This document shows positions 41,119 through 50,239 of a DNA stretch of 53,502 nucleotides, piece after piece. Each line of letters starts with the position of its first letter. Position 1 is the stretch's first letter. The stretch is from Flavobacterium sp. UGB4466 (GTDB lineage: Bacteria > Bacteroidota > Bacteroidia > Flavobacteriales > Flavobacteriaceae), in NCBI RefSeq assembly GCF_903469665.1, contig NZ_CAGKLC010000027.1, forward strand, positions 1 through 53,502, in the 5' to 3' direction. Position numbers and translations under genes: made by a program. The notes beneath the pieces are model-generated. The model saw nothing but the letters and a program-made list of their open reading frames with translations. It searched no databases and was not told the DNA's origin.

Positions 41119-43902
41119 TTATTGTTTTATTAATTTGACGGTTTTCTTTTGTTTGCCCTGACGTATTTCGGCAAAATATATTCCGGGAGTCCAGTCACTG
41201 CCGAGAACGATAGTTTGTCCATAGTTTGATTTTAGGGTGTTGACACGTTTTCCTAAAGTATCGAACACATTTACAAAAATAGTCTGTCCGGCTTCACCTG
41301 TAACATTGATCTTAAAATCGGATAGGGAAGGGTTGGGAGCAACCATAACTGCTAAATCTTTAGAAGCTTGCTCCGTCGGATCATGGATACCCAATGTGGA
41401 TGATTTTACGAGTTCGGTTTGAATGGTAAGTCCGTTAATCGTAGCAAAAGTAACTTCTGTATTAGCACCATTGATAGTGGTGGTTATATTTGAAGCTGGT
41501 GCGACCAATTCCCACTGACCGGCAAGAGTTAGCTTTACAGGGTCTGTTTGTGCTACTCTGTTTAAAATGGAGTTTTGACTACTGATCTGGCTCCAGGTGT
41601 AGGTTTCATTCGAAGTCAAAAGTCCTAAGTTTGGATTGGTCAGGCTAACTTTCAATTTGTTCCCGTTGTCCGTCTTTTGAGTCATCACAGCGGCCGGTTT
41701 GTTTACACTTACTACTACATCATAAGTAAATATAGTATTTGGAGTAAAAATGACATACCCAAATATGGCATCCGGGAGGTATTGCACAATGTGTGCCTGA
41801 CTGTTTTGATGGTAAATTTTAAAGTAAGAAGTAAAATTAGCCGCCAGTTGTTGTGTAACGGTCTGTCCGCCCTGCAATACGACCGCATATTGAAATTTGG
41901 CTGAAACAGGGGCAGTACCATGATTGATATAGGCACTGGTAAAATTACCCGAAGTATTTGCGGTATTGCTGTTGTTGCGGGAGTTTTGCTCCAATCGGTT
42001 AATGGTTATCGCATCGGTATTACTTGAATTTCCGGGAACCACGTAGCCATTGCCTAAAGCATCTGTCGCCCAGAAGGCTCCTGTTTGGGTAAGTGTATAA
42101 GTATTGCCTGTAGTGGCCGTACCGTTAACATAAGTTGCTGTTGCTGTATTGGCTAGTGCTGTTTGAAACAGAGTAGTATGAATAGGGTAGGTTCCGTTGG
42201 TATCCCTGATATTAGAACCCAGACAAAGAATCATATTTTTGAAGAAAAAATTAGACTTCAAAGCCGTCATTCCGGTAGCCGAATTATAATCTTTATAGTC
42301 CATACCAAAAATGCCGTTATGGTCTAAAGAACCAACCGCCAGAAATGATTTTCCGTTCATCTCCCTCATAGTACCCGTTTCAAGGATGTTTAACGGAAGG
42401 TAGGCCACAGTTGTTCCGGGAAGATGCGACCAATCCCAGCCATTTTCGGAATAACCGTTTGAAGCTCGGGTCACGGGAACTCCGGTGGTCAGCAATTCCA
42501 TAGCGCCTGCAGAGGTATATCTGCCAAAAACATTTTCTGTGGCCGAATCCTCGAAATGCCAAATGTGTTTACTCGTTCCTTTGATGCTTGCCTGAAAGCC
42601 ATTGTATTTGTGAACGCTCAATCCGGCAAAAGGAAAATTAAATTGTCCTTGGGTTATTTCGGGAAGTGGACTAATTCCTGCATTTAAAGTTTGCAGCAGG
42701 TCCATTAAACTGCCAGGCGTATGAACCAGTGTGATCGATAGGGCATTTTGTCTCAGTAAATTAGTATTAGCGGTTGCAGAAAGGTTCCAAAGGCGAACAA
42801 ATTCTCTTCCTGCTTCCAGATTGGCTACAGGATCGGCTACAAATAAAAATGCCAGTGCAGGTCGTAAGTCGTTAAGCGCATCAGTGTTGGTGAAGAATCT
42901 TCCGGCAAGTCCTAAAGGCATTTCAAAACCTTTACTGAATTTGCTGTAGTTTAAAATGGCATTTTTTAAGTTGCTTTGTGCTTCGGCATTTAATTCATAG
43001 GAGGTGTTTTTCAGCATCATGTTCATAATCGAAGATTGTTGCAACGCTTCTACTCCGTAGGAATTTGAATAAGCACCTCTGTGATGATAGGTAATAAAAT
43101 CAGGCTTAATACAATCGTTCCAGCCGTTGCTTATTTTGAGAGCATTGTCAATAAATCGTTTCAGGAAATCCATATCGGTCACTTTTGTAGTTGAAGCATC
43201 GTCCTGAGCCAGTACATAACAAAATCGCTGCTGAATGGAAGAACGGATAATATCGGAATTAAAACCGGGATTGGTGAAATTGAAATTCGGGTAATCCGGA
43301 GAAATAAAAACCGTTAAGCTTTTCAGTGCTCCGAGATGATGTGTAAATTCTCCGGAAGCAACCAGTTCGTCTTTCATCAAAAAAACGGAAGTTGCATACC
43401 CTGAGGAGCGCAAACATATCCCGTGACCGCTGGTAATCACTTCTTCCGTGGCAGGAATGGAGAGATAAGCAAAATTAGTAGTACTGCTGATGCCTTTAGC
43501 TTTCATATAGTTGAAAAGTGCCAAAATAGAATCTCGCAGTGCAGTGCTGTGGTAGTCGGGATTAGGACTGGCAGCCGACCCTTTCAGCTGGTACAAAAAG
43601 ACTAAGCGGATGAGTTTTTGTTCGACCAAAACCTGATACGCAGTCTGATCGGCACTGACGGTAAAATTCCATGCCGGACCAGGATTGGAAAAATCGTATG
43701 CCGAGAGGTTTTTGGCAGCTATACCATTGCTTAGAAAACGGCTGTATCTTTCGTTGACCTGTGGTTTAGAATAATCGAGATTCTCCCCTGTGAGCCAGTT
43801 TCGATATTTGACGGCAATCTCATTTACAACACTCAGCTGAGCGTACGAAAAGTTAAAAACTAAGGCTATTAGCCCGACAGATAAAAATAATTTTTTGTGC
43901 AT
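41119..43902 (-). CDS. PL8-family chondroitin/hyaluronan lyase with T9SS sorting domain
   Basis: This 927-residue secreted lyase has a signal peptide to about residue 21 and an alpha/alpha toroid with DFITYHHRGAYSNSYG at residues 268-283. His273/His274, Tyr278 and Tyr282 lie where chondroitin ABC lyase-type enzymes have catalytic His and Tyr. A large beta-sandwich region follows. The last 75 or so residues (APNPSLSDFKINVTGE.. to VKLIKQ) form a type IX secretion sorting tail, so the enzyme is exported to the surface or medium, as expected for the endo-acting first cutter. The substrate is probably chondroitin sulfate, dermatan sulfate or hyaluronan. It lies between the GH88 and hepC genes. Confidence 0.9.
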   Translation of the reverse strand: MHKKLFLSVGLIALVFNFSYAQLSVVNEIAVKYRNWLTGENLDYSKPQVNERYSRFLSNGIAAKNLSAYDFSNPGPAWNFTVSADQTAYQVLVEQKLIRLVFLYQLKGSAASPNPDYHSTALRDSILALFNYMKAKGISSTTNFAYLSIPATEEVITSGHGICLRSSGYATSVFLMKDELVASGEFTHHLGALKSLTVFISPDYPNFNFTNPGFNSDIIRSSIQQRFCYVLAQDDASTTKVTDMDFLKRFIDNALKISNGWNDCIKPDFITYHHRGAYSNSYGVEALQQSSIMNMMLKNTSYELNAEAQSNLKNAILNYSKFSKGFEMPLGLAGRFFTNTDALNDLRPALAFLFVADPVANLEAGREFVRLWNLSATANTNLLRQNALSITLVHTPGSLMDLLQTLNAGISPLPEITQGQFNFPFAGLSVHKYNGFQASIKGTSKHIWHFEDSATENVFGRYTSAGAMELLTTGVPVTRASNGYSENGWDWSHLPGTTVAYLPLNILETGTMREMNGKSFLAVGSLDHNGIFGMDYKDYNSATGMTALKSNFFFKNMILCLGSNIRDTNGTYPIHTTLFQTALANTATATYVNGTATTGNTYTLTQTGAFWATDALGNGYVVPGNSSNTDAITINRLEQNSRNNSNTANTSGNFTSAYINHGTAPVSAKFQYAVVLQGGQTVTQQLAANFTSYFKIYHQNSQAHIVQYLPDAIFGYVIFTPNTIFTYDVVVSVNKPAAVMTQKTDNGNKLKVSLTNPNLGLLTSNETYTWSQISSQNSILNRVAQTDPVKLTLAGQWELVAPASNITTTINGANTEVTFATINGLTIQTELVKSSTLGIHDPTEQASKDLAVMVAPNPSLSDFKINVTGEAGQTIFVNVFDTLGKRVNTLKSNYGQTIVLGSDWTPGIYFAEIRQGKQKKTVKLIKQ

Positions 43903-43958
43903 AAGAGTGGTTATTAATAGATTAGTGGTTAGTAATTTATTGTATTCTTAGCAACTAA

Positions 43959-43999
43959 CCCGCAAAACTTCCAACGGTTAGAATCGGAGGTTTTGCGGG
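43959..43999. other. 14-bp hairpin between GH88 and PL8 genes
   Basis: CCCGCAAAACTTCC (43959-43972) pairs with GGAGGTTTTGCGGG (43986-43999) with one wobble and a 13-base loop. It is not followed by a T-run on the minus strand, so it may be an mRNA stability or processing element. Confidence 0.6.
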
Positions 44000-44165
44000 C
44001 TTGTAATGAAGTTATTTGATTAGGAATTACGCTGAGAAAATACTATCGCGAGTAATTTTCGGCAAACTGTTAATTGTTCGGTCGAGTATTTTTTGTAATT
44101 CCTAAAGTAAAGAACTTCCTGTTTTATTTTTTTCGCAGACAGCGTATTGCACGAACTGTTTACTT

Positions 44166-45368
44166 TTAGATTTCTATTTTTTTAAGAGATGCGTATCTTT
44201 TTAAAGCTTCTAGATAATAATAATCGGCATAGTCAAGTGGTGTATCAATTTCTGAATTGTATAAAAAGGCACCCACGCTGTGTTTCAGTAAAAAATAATT
44301 GTTTTCACCCGGTTTCGCGAGATAAGCATCAGACGATAAAGATTTTAAAATGGCTTCGGCATAGCTGATGTATTTTTTTCCATCCTTAACCTGAGTACTT
44401 AAATCAAGCAATGCTGAGGCAATTACGGCTGCTGCCGAAGCATCTCTGGGAGCAAGTTCAGCAGTATCCAGAGCGTTGTGAACATCAAAATCCCAAACCG
44501 GTATTTTGTCTTTTGGCATACGCGGATGATTCATTAGGAAGGCAGCAATACTTTCGGCCTGTTGTAAAAATTTAGGGTTTTTGGTATTAGCATAACACAT
44601 CGTATATCCGTACAATCCCCAGGCCTGACCTCGTGCCCAGGCCGAATCGTCAGTAACCCCCTGATGCGTTCCTTTTCGTAATACTTTGCCTGTTTTCGGA
44701 TCGTAATCAACCAAATGGTAGGAACTGAAATCTTTTCTAAAATGGTTTTTTATCGTGGTCAGCGCGTGCGTATTGGCGGCGGTGGCATATTCCGGTTTGC
44801 TAAAGGCGCTGGCACTCCAATACAAATATTCAAGGTTCATCATATTATCGATAATCACCGGATAATGCAACCATTCAAAATCCCAGGAGCGAATAGCTCC
44901 TACTGTTGGACTAAATCGGGCGTAAAGATTTGCTGCCCCGTCAGCCAGTGCCGGAAGATAAGTTTTGTCTCCTGTAATTCTGTAAGCATTTCCATAAGAA
45001 CAGTACAGCATAAAACCTACATCATGTGTGTTTTTTATATTTCGTATAGAATCTAAAGCAAGTGTGAATTTTTTAGCTTCTTCCGCCAGAACTTTATCCC
45101 CGGTGAGTTCGTAGCCATACCACAGACTTCCCGGAAAAAAACCGGTGGTCCAGTCTGTCAAACCTGCCAGTCTTACCGTTCCGTCAGGATTTACGGAACG
45201 CGGATTTTTCCCAGGTTTGTAAGTCTGTGCCGCTTTGTTTAGCTGGAAGCGAATGGTTTCGGTTGTTTTTTTAAACCAAACCAAAGAAGGATCTTCTTGT
45301 TTGAGATTGGCAAAGGAGTTTATGGTAATAGCAGAGAGTGCTAGTAATAGACATAATTTTTTTTTCAT
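44166..45368 (-). CDS. GH88 unsaturated glucuronyl hydrolase
   Basis: This 400-residue exported enzyme (signal peptide MKKKLCLLLALSAITINSFA) removes the 4,5-unsaturated uronic acid from the non-reducing end of disaccharides made by the lyases. Catalytic aspartates are Asp116 (NTHDVGFM) and Asp174 (VIIDNMMNLE), matching Asp88 and Asp149 of Bacillus UGL. WARGQAWGLYGYTMCY and DTPLDYADYYYLEAL are other family blocks. It heads the GH88-PL8-hepC run and supplies the uronate to the SDR pathway and the amino sugar to the ROK kinase and NagB. Confidence 0.95.
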   Translation of the reverse strand: MKKKLCLLLALSAITINSFANLKQEDPSLVWFKKTTETIRFQLNKAAQTYKPGKNPRSVNPDGTVRLAGLTDWTTGFFPGSLWYGYELTGDKVLAEEAKKFTLALDSIRNIKNTHDVGFMLYCSYGNAYRITGDKTYLPALADGAANLYARFSPTVGAIRSWDFEWLHYPVIIDNMMNLEYLYWSASAFSKPEYATAANTHALTTIKNHFRKDFSSYHLVDYDPKTGKVLRKGTHQGVTDDSAWARGQAWGLYGYTMCYANTKNPKFLQQAESIAAFLMNHPRMPKDKIPVWDFDVHNALDTAELAPRDASAAAVIASALLDLSTQVKDGKKYISYAEAILKSLSSDAYLAKPGENNYFLLKHSVGAFLYNSEIDTPLDYADYYYLEALKRYASLKKIEI

Positions 45369-45695
45369 TGTTTACTCTTTTAGATTTATAATCTGTTTGT
45401 TCTAATGCTTTGATACAGCGAAGTTAGATTTGAGATTCAAAATCGTCTTTCAGTTTTTATCATAAAACTTTCAAATTTGTGTAAAGAGTCTGTTTTTTCC
45501 AGAATTAATGAAGGTTTTGACCTGCTCGGTTTATGCGGCGGCGTAAAAATGTGATTTTGAATTTTATGAAAGTCAAAAAATAGGTTTATAGGTGTTGAAG
45601 CATTAGCCACAGATTAATGGATTAAAATGATTAGCAAAAATCTGCTAACCATAGTAATAGAGAACAGGCGGAGCAATTTGCGTGAAAAATTGATT

Positions 45696-45833
45696 TAACA
45701 CATAGAAACATAGTTTTTCTATAGCTTAAAAAGAATGTCTAAAAGAAATACATTTCTTTCACATAGAGCTATGTCTTTTATTTAAAGTGAAACGTCTTAT
45801 TTTAAGTTACATGATCTATGTTTCTATGTGTTA
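45696..45833. repeat. 138-bp element with 18-bp perfect inverted termini
   Basis: TAACACATAGAAACATAG at 45696-45713 and its exact reverse complement at 45816-45833. The interior holds AAAGTGAAACGTCTTATTTT. It belongs to the same family as 18677-18813 and the remnant at 31533-31615. It lies in the divergent region between GH88 and an AraC gene; the rest of 45369-45940 holds nothing I can name. Confidence 0.85.
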
Positions 45834-45903
45834 GAACAATTATCACAAAAAAGAAGGAGCAACAAATAATTTAGCACAACAGGTTACCTATCGATTAATT
45901 ACA

Positions 45904-45911
45904 TAATTTTG
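45904..45911 (+). promoter_or_regulatory. -7 box of the araC-amidohydrolase unit
   Basis: TAATTTTG fits TAnnTTTG and lies about 30 bases before the TTG start at 45941. Confidence 0.45.
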
Positions 45912-45940
45912 AAAATAATAAACCAACACTATCGATTCCT

Positions 45941-46813
45941 TTGAGCAAAAATGCCATACCCACTTTGTCTGTTTTAAATATACTTGGCGAGCCAACGTTT
46001 GGTATCACCCTGTTTCGGCATAGTGTAAAAGGGCGTAACGAATTCGAGCAGCCTCATAAACACGATTTTTACCTTGTTTTTTTCGTAGAGAACGGTTCCG
46101 GATTTCATAGTGTAGATTTTAAACAAACGAAAGTAGAAGATTATCAAATTCATTTTGTAGGGGCCGGACAGGTACACAATTGGTCGCTTGATGTCAATAC
46201 GAATGGTTTTCAGCTGATGATTTCTCCTGCGATCATGACCGTTTTTTCTAATTTGTCGCAGCTGCCTTTTTTCGGACAGAGTTCGCCTTTCTGTCTTTCT
46301 CTAAACAAAAGCGGTTTTCAGAAAATTAAAAGCCAGCTGGAAGAAATCGAAACAGATTTAATTAAAGATGATTTGTTGACCAAAGAAATAGTACTGCTGA
46401 GATTGCATCTGCTGTTTAAATTATTGCAAAAAGATTACGTGCTTCAATTTCCGGATCATGATGTTGCGGCCAAATCAGAAAAAATTATAAAAAAGTTCAA
46501 AACACTGATTGAAGATCATTTTACAACCCAATTCTCGGTGAATTTTTACGCCGGAGAGTTGAATGTGACTTCTAATTATCTGAATATTCTCTCCCAAAAA
46601 TTCCTGAACAAATCGGCTGGCGATGTTATAAAAGAAAGAACCATTCTGGAAGCCAAACGATTGTTGATCAGTACTGATTTGTCGGTAAAAGAGATTGCTT
46701 ATCAGTTAGGATTTAGCGATAATGGCTATTTTGCCAAAGTGTTTAAAAAGTATATCGGAAAAACTCCGACCGATTTTAAGGAAAATTATAATCTGTACCA
46801 TTCTTATCATTAA
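45941..46813 (+). CDS. AraC-family transcriptional regulator (TTG start)
   Basis: This 290-residue protein has an N-terminal cupin-like sensing half (EQPHKHDFYLVFFVENGSGFHSVDF.. VGAGQVHNW) and a C-terminal AraC domain (VNFYAGELNVTSNYLNILSQKFL.. EIAYQLGFSDNGYFAKVFKKYIGKTPTDFKENY, about 185-285). The frame upstream has a stop without any ATG, and the next in-frame ATG is deep inside the domain, so TTG at 45941 is the probable start. The promoter -7 box is well placed for it. It lies 96 bases before an amidohydrolase gene in the same direction and probably controls it. A role for the neighbouring glycosaminoglycan locus cannot be excluded. Confidence 0.88.
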   Translation: MSKNAIPTLSVLNILGEPTFGITLFRHSVKGRNEFEQPHKHDFYLVFFVENGSGFHSVDFKQTKVEDYQIHFVGAGQVHNWSLDVNTNGFQLMISPAIMTVFSNLSQLPFFGQSSPFCLSLNKSGFQKIKSQLEEIETDLIKDDLLTKEIVLLRLHLLFKLLQKDYVLQFPDHDVAAKSEKIIKKFKTLIEDHFTTQFSVNFYAGELNVTSNYLNILSQKFLNKSAGDVIKERTILEAKRLLISTDLSVKEIAYQLGFSDNGYFAKVFKKYIGKTPTDFKENYNLYHSYH

Positions 46814-46909
46814 TCTTCCTGCTCCGGTTTTAAAAAAATAAGTGAATTTTGCAGTTCACCATTATTTCCTGAGCATTAGTTTTTCAGGAATATTTCACAC
46901 TATTAACCA

Positions 46910-48277
46910 ATGAGCGACAACAAAATAAACCGAAAGCAATTTTTAAGAATGGGAGCCGCAGCAACAGGGGCTGCCTTGTTTTCCGGAATAAGCAATACTG
47001 CAATAGCACATTCTCCGGAAGAGCCCGAAAAGAGTATAGCCTCTGCTAAAGAATATATTTTAACCAATGTAAGACTGGAAGACGGTTTTGAGTACAATGA
47101 AAAAAAAGAAGTAATTGCCACCAAAACCAATTTGTACAATGTGCATATAGCGGATGGGAAGATTAAAAATATTACAATCGACAAACCTGATGGGAAACTA
47201 AAAAAAGTAGATGCCAAAGGTCTTTTGATGCTTCCGGGATTGCGTGACATGCACATCCATATTGATAAAACCTTTTACGGCGGGAAATGGAATGCTGCTC
47301 CCAGAAAAGGATTTACGGTAAAAGACATGATTACGCTGGAACAGAAAATTATTCCGGATTTGCTTGTGGATTCTCAGTACAAAGCAGAGCAGGCTATTCA
47401 GTTGATGAAAAGTCAGGGCAGCTATTTTGCCCGTTGCCAATGTAATATTGATCCTGTGAGCGGATTAAAAAGTCTGGAGCATTTGTTGAAGGCTTTAGAG
47501 AATAATAAAGACAGTTTTGGATGGGAGATTGTGGCTTTTCCGCAGCACGGAATTTTATATTCGCAATCAGAACCTTTACTGAGAGAAGCCGCAAAAATGG
47601 GGGTAGATTTTATAGGGGGACTTGATCCTACAACGGTTGATGGAAATATGGAGAAATCACTTGACAGCATGTTTCAAATCGCGATAGACCATAATAAAGG
47701 CATTGACATTCATTTGCACGAATCGCCTCCTTCAGGAAAATCGGCTATAGAATACATCATTAAAAGAACTGAAGAGAACAAACAATTACAAGGAAAAACC
47801 TATATCAGCCATGGTTTTGCATTGGCCCGAATGGATCCGAAAGATTTAGAAGGAATTGCCGAAAAAATGGGAGCACTTGGAATAGGAGTTATTTCGACAG
47901 TGCCGATAGGAAAAACCATCATGCCCATTCCGACTTTAAAGAAGTACGGTGTGAAACTAATGACGGGTACTGACAGTATTGTAGACCACTGGATGCCTTT
48001 TGGAACTTGTGATATGCTGGAAAAAGCAAAATTATGCGCACAGCTTTATGGCTGGACAGACGAGTACAGTTTGAGTCGTGCTTTGCACATTGCCACCACA
48101 AACGAGGTGCTGCCGCTTAACGATGCAGGTGTACGCGTATGGCCTGCAACAGGAGATGACGCGCATTTTATTTTGGTAAAAGCAAGCTGTTCAGCCGAAG
48201 CAGTTGCCCGTTTGCCAAAAAGAGAAGGTGTGTTTTTTAAAGGTAAAATGATAGCGGGACAGATCGCCGGATTGTAA
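46910..48277 (+). CDS. Amidohydrolase family protein (cytosine-deaminase-like) with Tat-like signal
   Basis: This 455-residue metal-dependent hydrolase has the cytosine-deaminase/amidohydrolase signature LPGLRDMHIHIDKTF (His115, His117, Asp119), then IDIHLHESPPSG, YISHGFALARM (His) and MTGTDSIVDHW (metal Asp). The N-terminus NRKQFLRMGAAATGAALFSG resembles a twin-arginine signal with Arg-Lys instead of Arg-Arg, so periplasmic location after folding is likely but not sure. It follows the AraC gene by 96 bases, which is the likely activator. Substrate unknown: deamination or hydrolysis of a cyclic amide or nucleobase analogue is the family theme. Confidence 0.82.
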   Translation: MSDNKINRKQFLRMGAAATGAALFSGISNTAIAHSPEEPEKSIASAKEYILTNVRLEDGFEYNEKKEVIATKTNLYNVHIADGKIKNITIDKPDGKLKKVDAKGLLMLPGLRDMHIHIDKTFYGGKWNAAPRKGFTVKDMITLEQKIIPDLLVDSQYKAEQAIQLMKSQGSYFARCQCNIDPVSGLKSLEHLLKALENNKDSFGWEIVAFPQHGILYSQSEPLLREAAKMGVDFIGGLDPTTVDGNMEKSLDSMFQIAIDHNKGIDIHLHESPPSGKSAIEYIIKRTEENKQLQGKTYISHGFALARMDPKDLEGIAEKMGALGIGVISTVPIGKTIMPIPTLKKYGVKLMTGTDSIVDHWMPFGTCDMLEKAKLCAQLYGWTDEYSLSRALHIATTNEVLPLNDAGVRVWPATGDDAHFILVKASCSAEAVARLPKREGVFFKGKMIAGQIAGL

Positions 48278-48390
48278 AAAAAATTGAAAGCGTATTTCTT
48301 ACTGTCAATAGGCTGACCAGAACAGATACAGTTGTCTGTGAAAGAATAATGGTTTGGATTTTATGTTTAATCTGAATTACAAGCATAAAA

Positions 48391-48425
48391 AAACAATCAG
48401 TACACGTACTGATTGTTTTTTTGTT
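48391..48425. terminator. Bidirectional terminator between amidohydrolase and fabH
   Basis: AAACAATCAGTAC (48391-48403) and GTACTGATTGTTT (48406-48418) are perfectly complementary (13 bp) with a 2-base centre. T-runs lie on both sides (read on each strand), fitting two convergent genes. Confidence 0.9.
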
Positions 48426-48497
48426 TGTAATCGATTTTGAACTTATGACAGGTGATACCTCATCATAAGGATATAGCGTAATTTTTTTATATACTAT

Positions 48498-49481
48498 TTA
48501 CCATTTGATGTACATACTGCCCCAGGAAAATCCTGCTCCAAAAGCCGTAATAACAAGATTATCTCCTTTTTTGAAATCGTTTTTGAAATCCCAAAGACAT
48601 AACGGGATGGTTGCCGCTGTAGTGTTACCGTATCTTTGAATGTTTATTTTAAACTTCTCAATACCAATACCAATTTCTTCACTTACTGCCTGAATGATTC
48701 TTAAGTTAGCCTGATGAGGGATTACCCAGTCTACCATATCCGGAGTCAATGAAGCTTTTTCCATTAGTTCTTTCGAAGTACCGCTCATGTTTCTCACAGC
48801 GTGTTTAAAAACGGTTCTTCCTTCCTGATGTACAAAGTGCTGTTTGTTTTGAATGGTTTCTTCTGTTGTGGACAAAAGAGAACCTCCTGCACGTACAGAA
48901 AGGAATTCAGCACCTGTTCCGTCTGTTCTGAAAATGTTTTGATGAATACCGCGTCCGTCTGTAGTAGGTTGTAAAAGTACAGCACCTGCACCATCACCAA
49001 ATAAAATACAGCTGTTTCGGTCTTCATAGTTCACGATCGAACTCATTTTATCGGCACCAACTACGACAACATTTTTGTATCTGCCGCTTTCAATAAAGCT
49101 TGCGCCTACCGAAAGTGCATATAAAAAACCACTGCAGGCAGCGTTAAGGTCAAATCCCCAGGCGCTTTTCAGTCCTGCTTTTTCGCATACCAAACTGGCA
49201 GCGGGAGTAAGAATATGATCGGGTGTTGATGTGGCGAGTATAAGGCAATCAATATCCAGAGGATTTATATCATAATTTTTTATTAAATCTTTAATGGCGA
49301 AAGAAGCCATATCTGAGGTTGCCAGTGCCGGGTCATCCAATATTCTTCTTTCTTTTATGCCTGTTCGAGAGGTAATCCACTCATCTGTTGTATCTATTCT
49401 TTTTTCTAAATCAGTATTGCTTAAAACCGTTTCCGGTACATATCCTCCAATAGCAATAATGGAAGCCTTTGTTGTATTCAT
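48498..49481 (-). CDS. fabH: Beta-ketoacyl-ACP synthase III
   Basis: This 327-residue enzyme condenses acetyl-CoA (or branched-chain acyl-CoA in many Bacteroidota) with malonyl-ACP to start fatty acid synthesis. The thiolase-fold active site is complete: Cys116 (LNAACSGFLYAL), His256 (VIPHQANLRI) and Asn286 (RYGNTTAATIPL). The length is normal. It is monocistronic here and not next to plsX or rpmF, so it may be a second copy or the only copy moved away from that cluster. A -7 box precedes it at 49618-49625. Confidence 0.94.
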   Translation of the reverse strand: MNTTKASIIAIGGYVPETVLSNTDLEKRIDTTDEWITSRTGIKERRILDDPALATSDMASFAIKDLIKNYDINPLDIDCLILATSTPDHILTPAASLVCEKAGLKSAWGFDLNAACSGFLYALSVGASFIESGRYKNVVVVGADKMSSIVNYEDRNSCILFGDGAGAVLLQPTTDGRGIHQNIFRTDGTGAEFLSVRAGGSLLSTTEETIQNKQHFVHQEGRTVFKHAVRNMSGTSKELMEKASLTPDMVDWVIPHQANLRIIQAVSEEIGIGIEKFKINIQRYGNTTAATIPLCLWDFKNDFKKGDNLVITAFGAGFSWGSMYIKW

Positions 49482-49617
49482 TGAATTTTTTGTTTCTCTT
49501 TTAGTGTTCTTTTAATTTTGACTTTCGGCCCAAAACCTTTCTCCAGCCCATTTTACAAGAGTTTTTCGAAGAATATGTAGTACGAGGGGCATCTTCATTT
49601 ACAGGGGCGCAATTTAA

Positions 49618-49625
49618 CAAATATA
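49618..49625 (-). promoter_or_regulatory. -7 box of fabH
   Basis: The minus strand reads TATATTTG, a perfect TAnnTTTG, about 137 bases before the fabH ATG. The same octamer precedes the tetR operon. Confidence 0.4.
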
Positions 49626-49900
49626 AAGACGCAAAAATCTCGGGATTTGTTAATTTACTTTTAATATTTCTGTTTCACTTCATTATTAATAAAATCAAAT
49701 CCTGTTTTGAATGATTTTGTTTCAGTTCTTCAATGTTTATAAAAAAGCAATCCAACTGAACTTTTTATTAGTCGCAATAATGCTTTTTTGTTACAGTTCA
49801 GTTTAAAAAAGTAAAGAATATTTAAGATAGCATTCTTTTAATAAATGAATAAGATTTGGTCTCATTCATTGTCAAAAGTGTAATATGAACTAATTAACTC

Positions 49901-49929
49901 TTGTTTTTATAAAGATAATTCTATCTTTA
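49901..49929 (+). promoter_or_regulatory. Promoter of the B12 uptake operon
   Basis: TTG at 49901-49903 and TATCTTTA at 49922-49929 (one mismatch to TAnnTTTG) are 18 bases apart. Transcription would start just before the riboswitch. Confidence 0.5.
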
Positions 49930-49930
49930 C

Positions 49931-50120
49931 GGCCAGATTAAGGTCTGTTTTTTCTTTAGAGAAAACAGTTAAAAGGGAATCAGGTGTAAATCCTGAACAG
50001 ACCCGCTACTGTAAGTTCTGTAAAAGTCTTTAACGTTACTTATGCCATTGTCCCGCTTTGCGGGATGAGAAGGCTGTTTAAAGATGGAACAAGTCAGGAG
50101 ACCTGCCGGAATCACATAGT
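49931..50120 (+). ncRNA. Cobalamin riboswitch
   Basis: The conserved core AAAAGGGAATCAGGTG (49971-49986) is followed by AAATCCTGAACAGACCCG, CGCTACTGTAA and, at the 3' end, AAGTCAGGAGACCTGCC (50090-50106). AGGTCT near 49942 pairs with AGACCT near 50100 as the closing helix. A side arm CCCGC-TTT-GCGGG is at about 50052. These are the hallmarks of the B12-box RNA, which represses the following genes when adenosylcobalamin binds. A hairpin CCTGTTA-TTTTG-TAACGGG at 50162-50180, with a T-run near 50196, may be the expression platform. Confidence 0.95.
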
Positions 50121-50239
50121 TTAAGACTTTCGTGGAATAAAGTTGAACAACAATAAACGGACCTGTTATTTTGTAACGGGATCCTGCCTTATTGCTTTTT
50201 TGACGATCACATCCCGAAGTTTATTTAATTAAATCAGTG

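Noticed and set aside
46903..47256. 117-residue frame antisense to the amidohydrolase
   Set aside because: A shadow of a well-supported gene; the same applies to the antisense frames in the GH88, DUF4861 and HTCS genes.
50162..50200. Calling the hairpin after the riboswitch a definite terminator
   Set aside because: The T-run is about 16 bases from the stem, so it is mentioned only as a possible expression platform.
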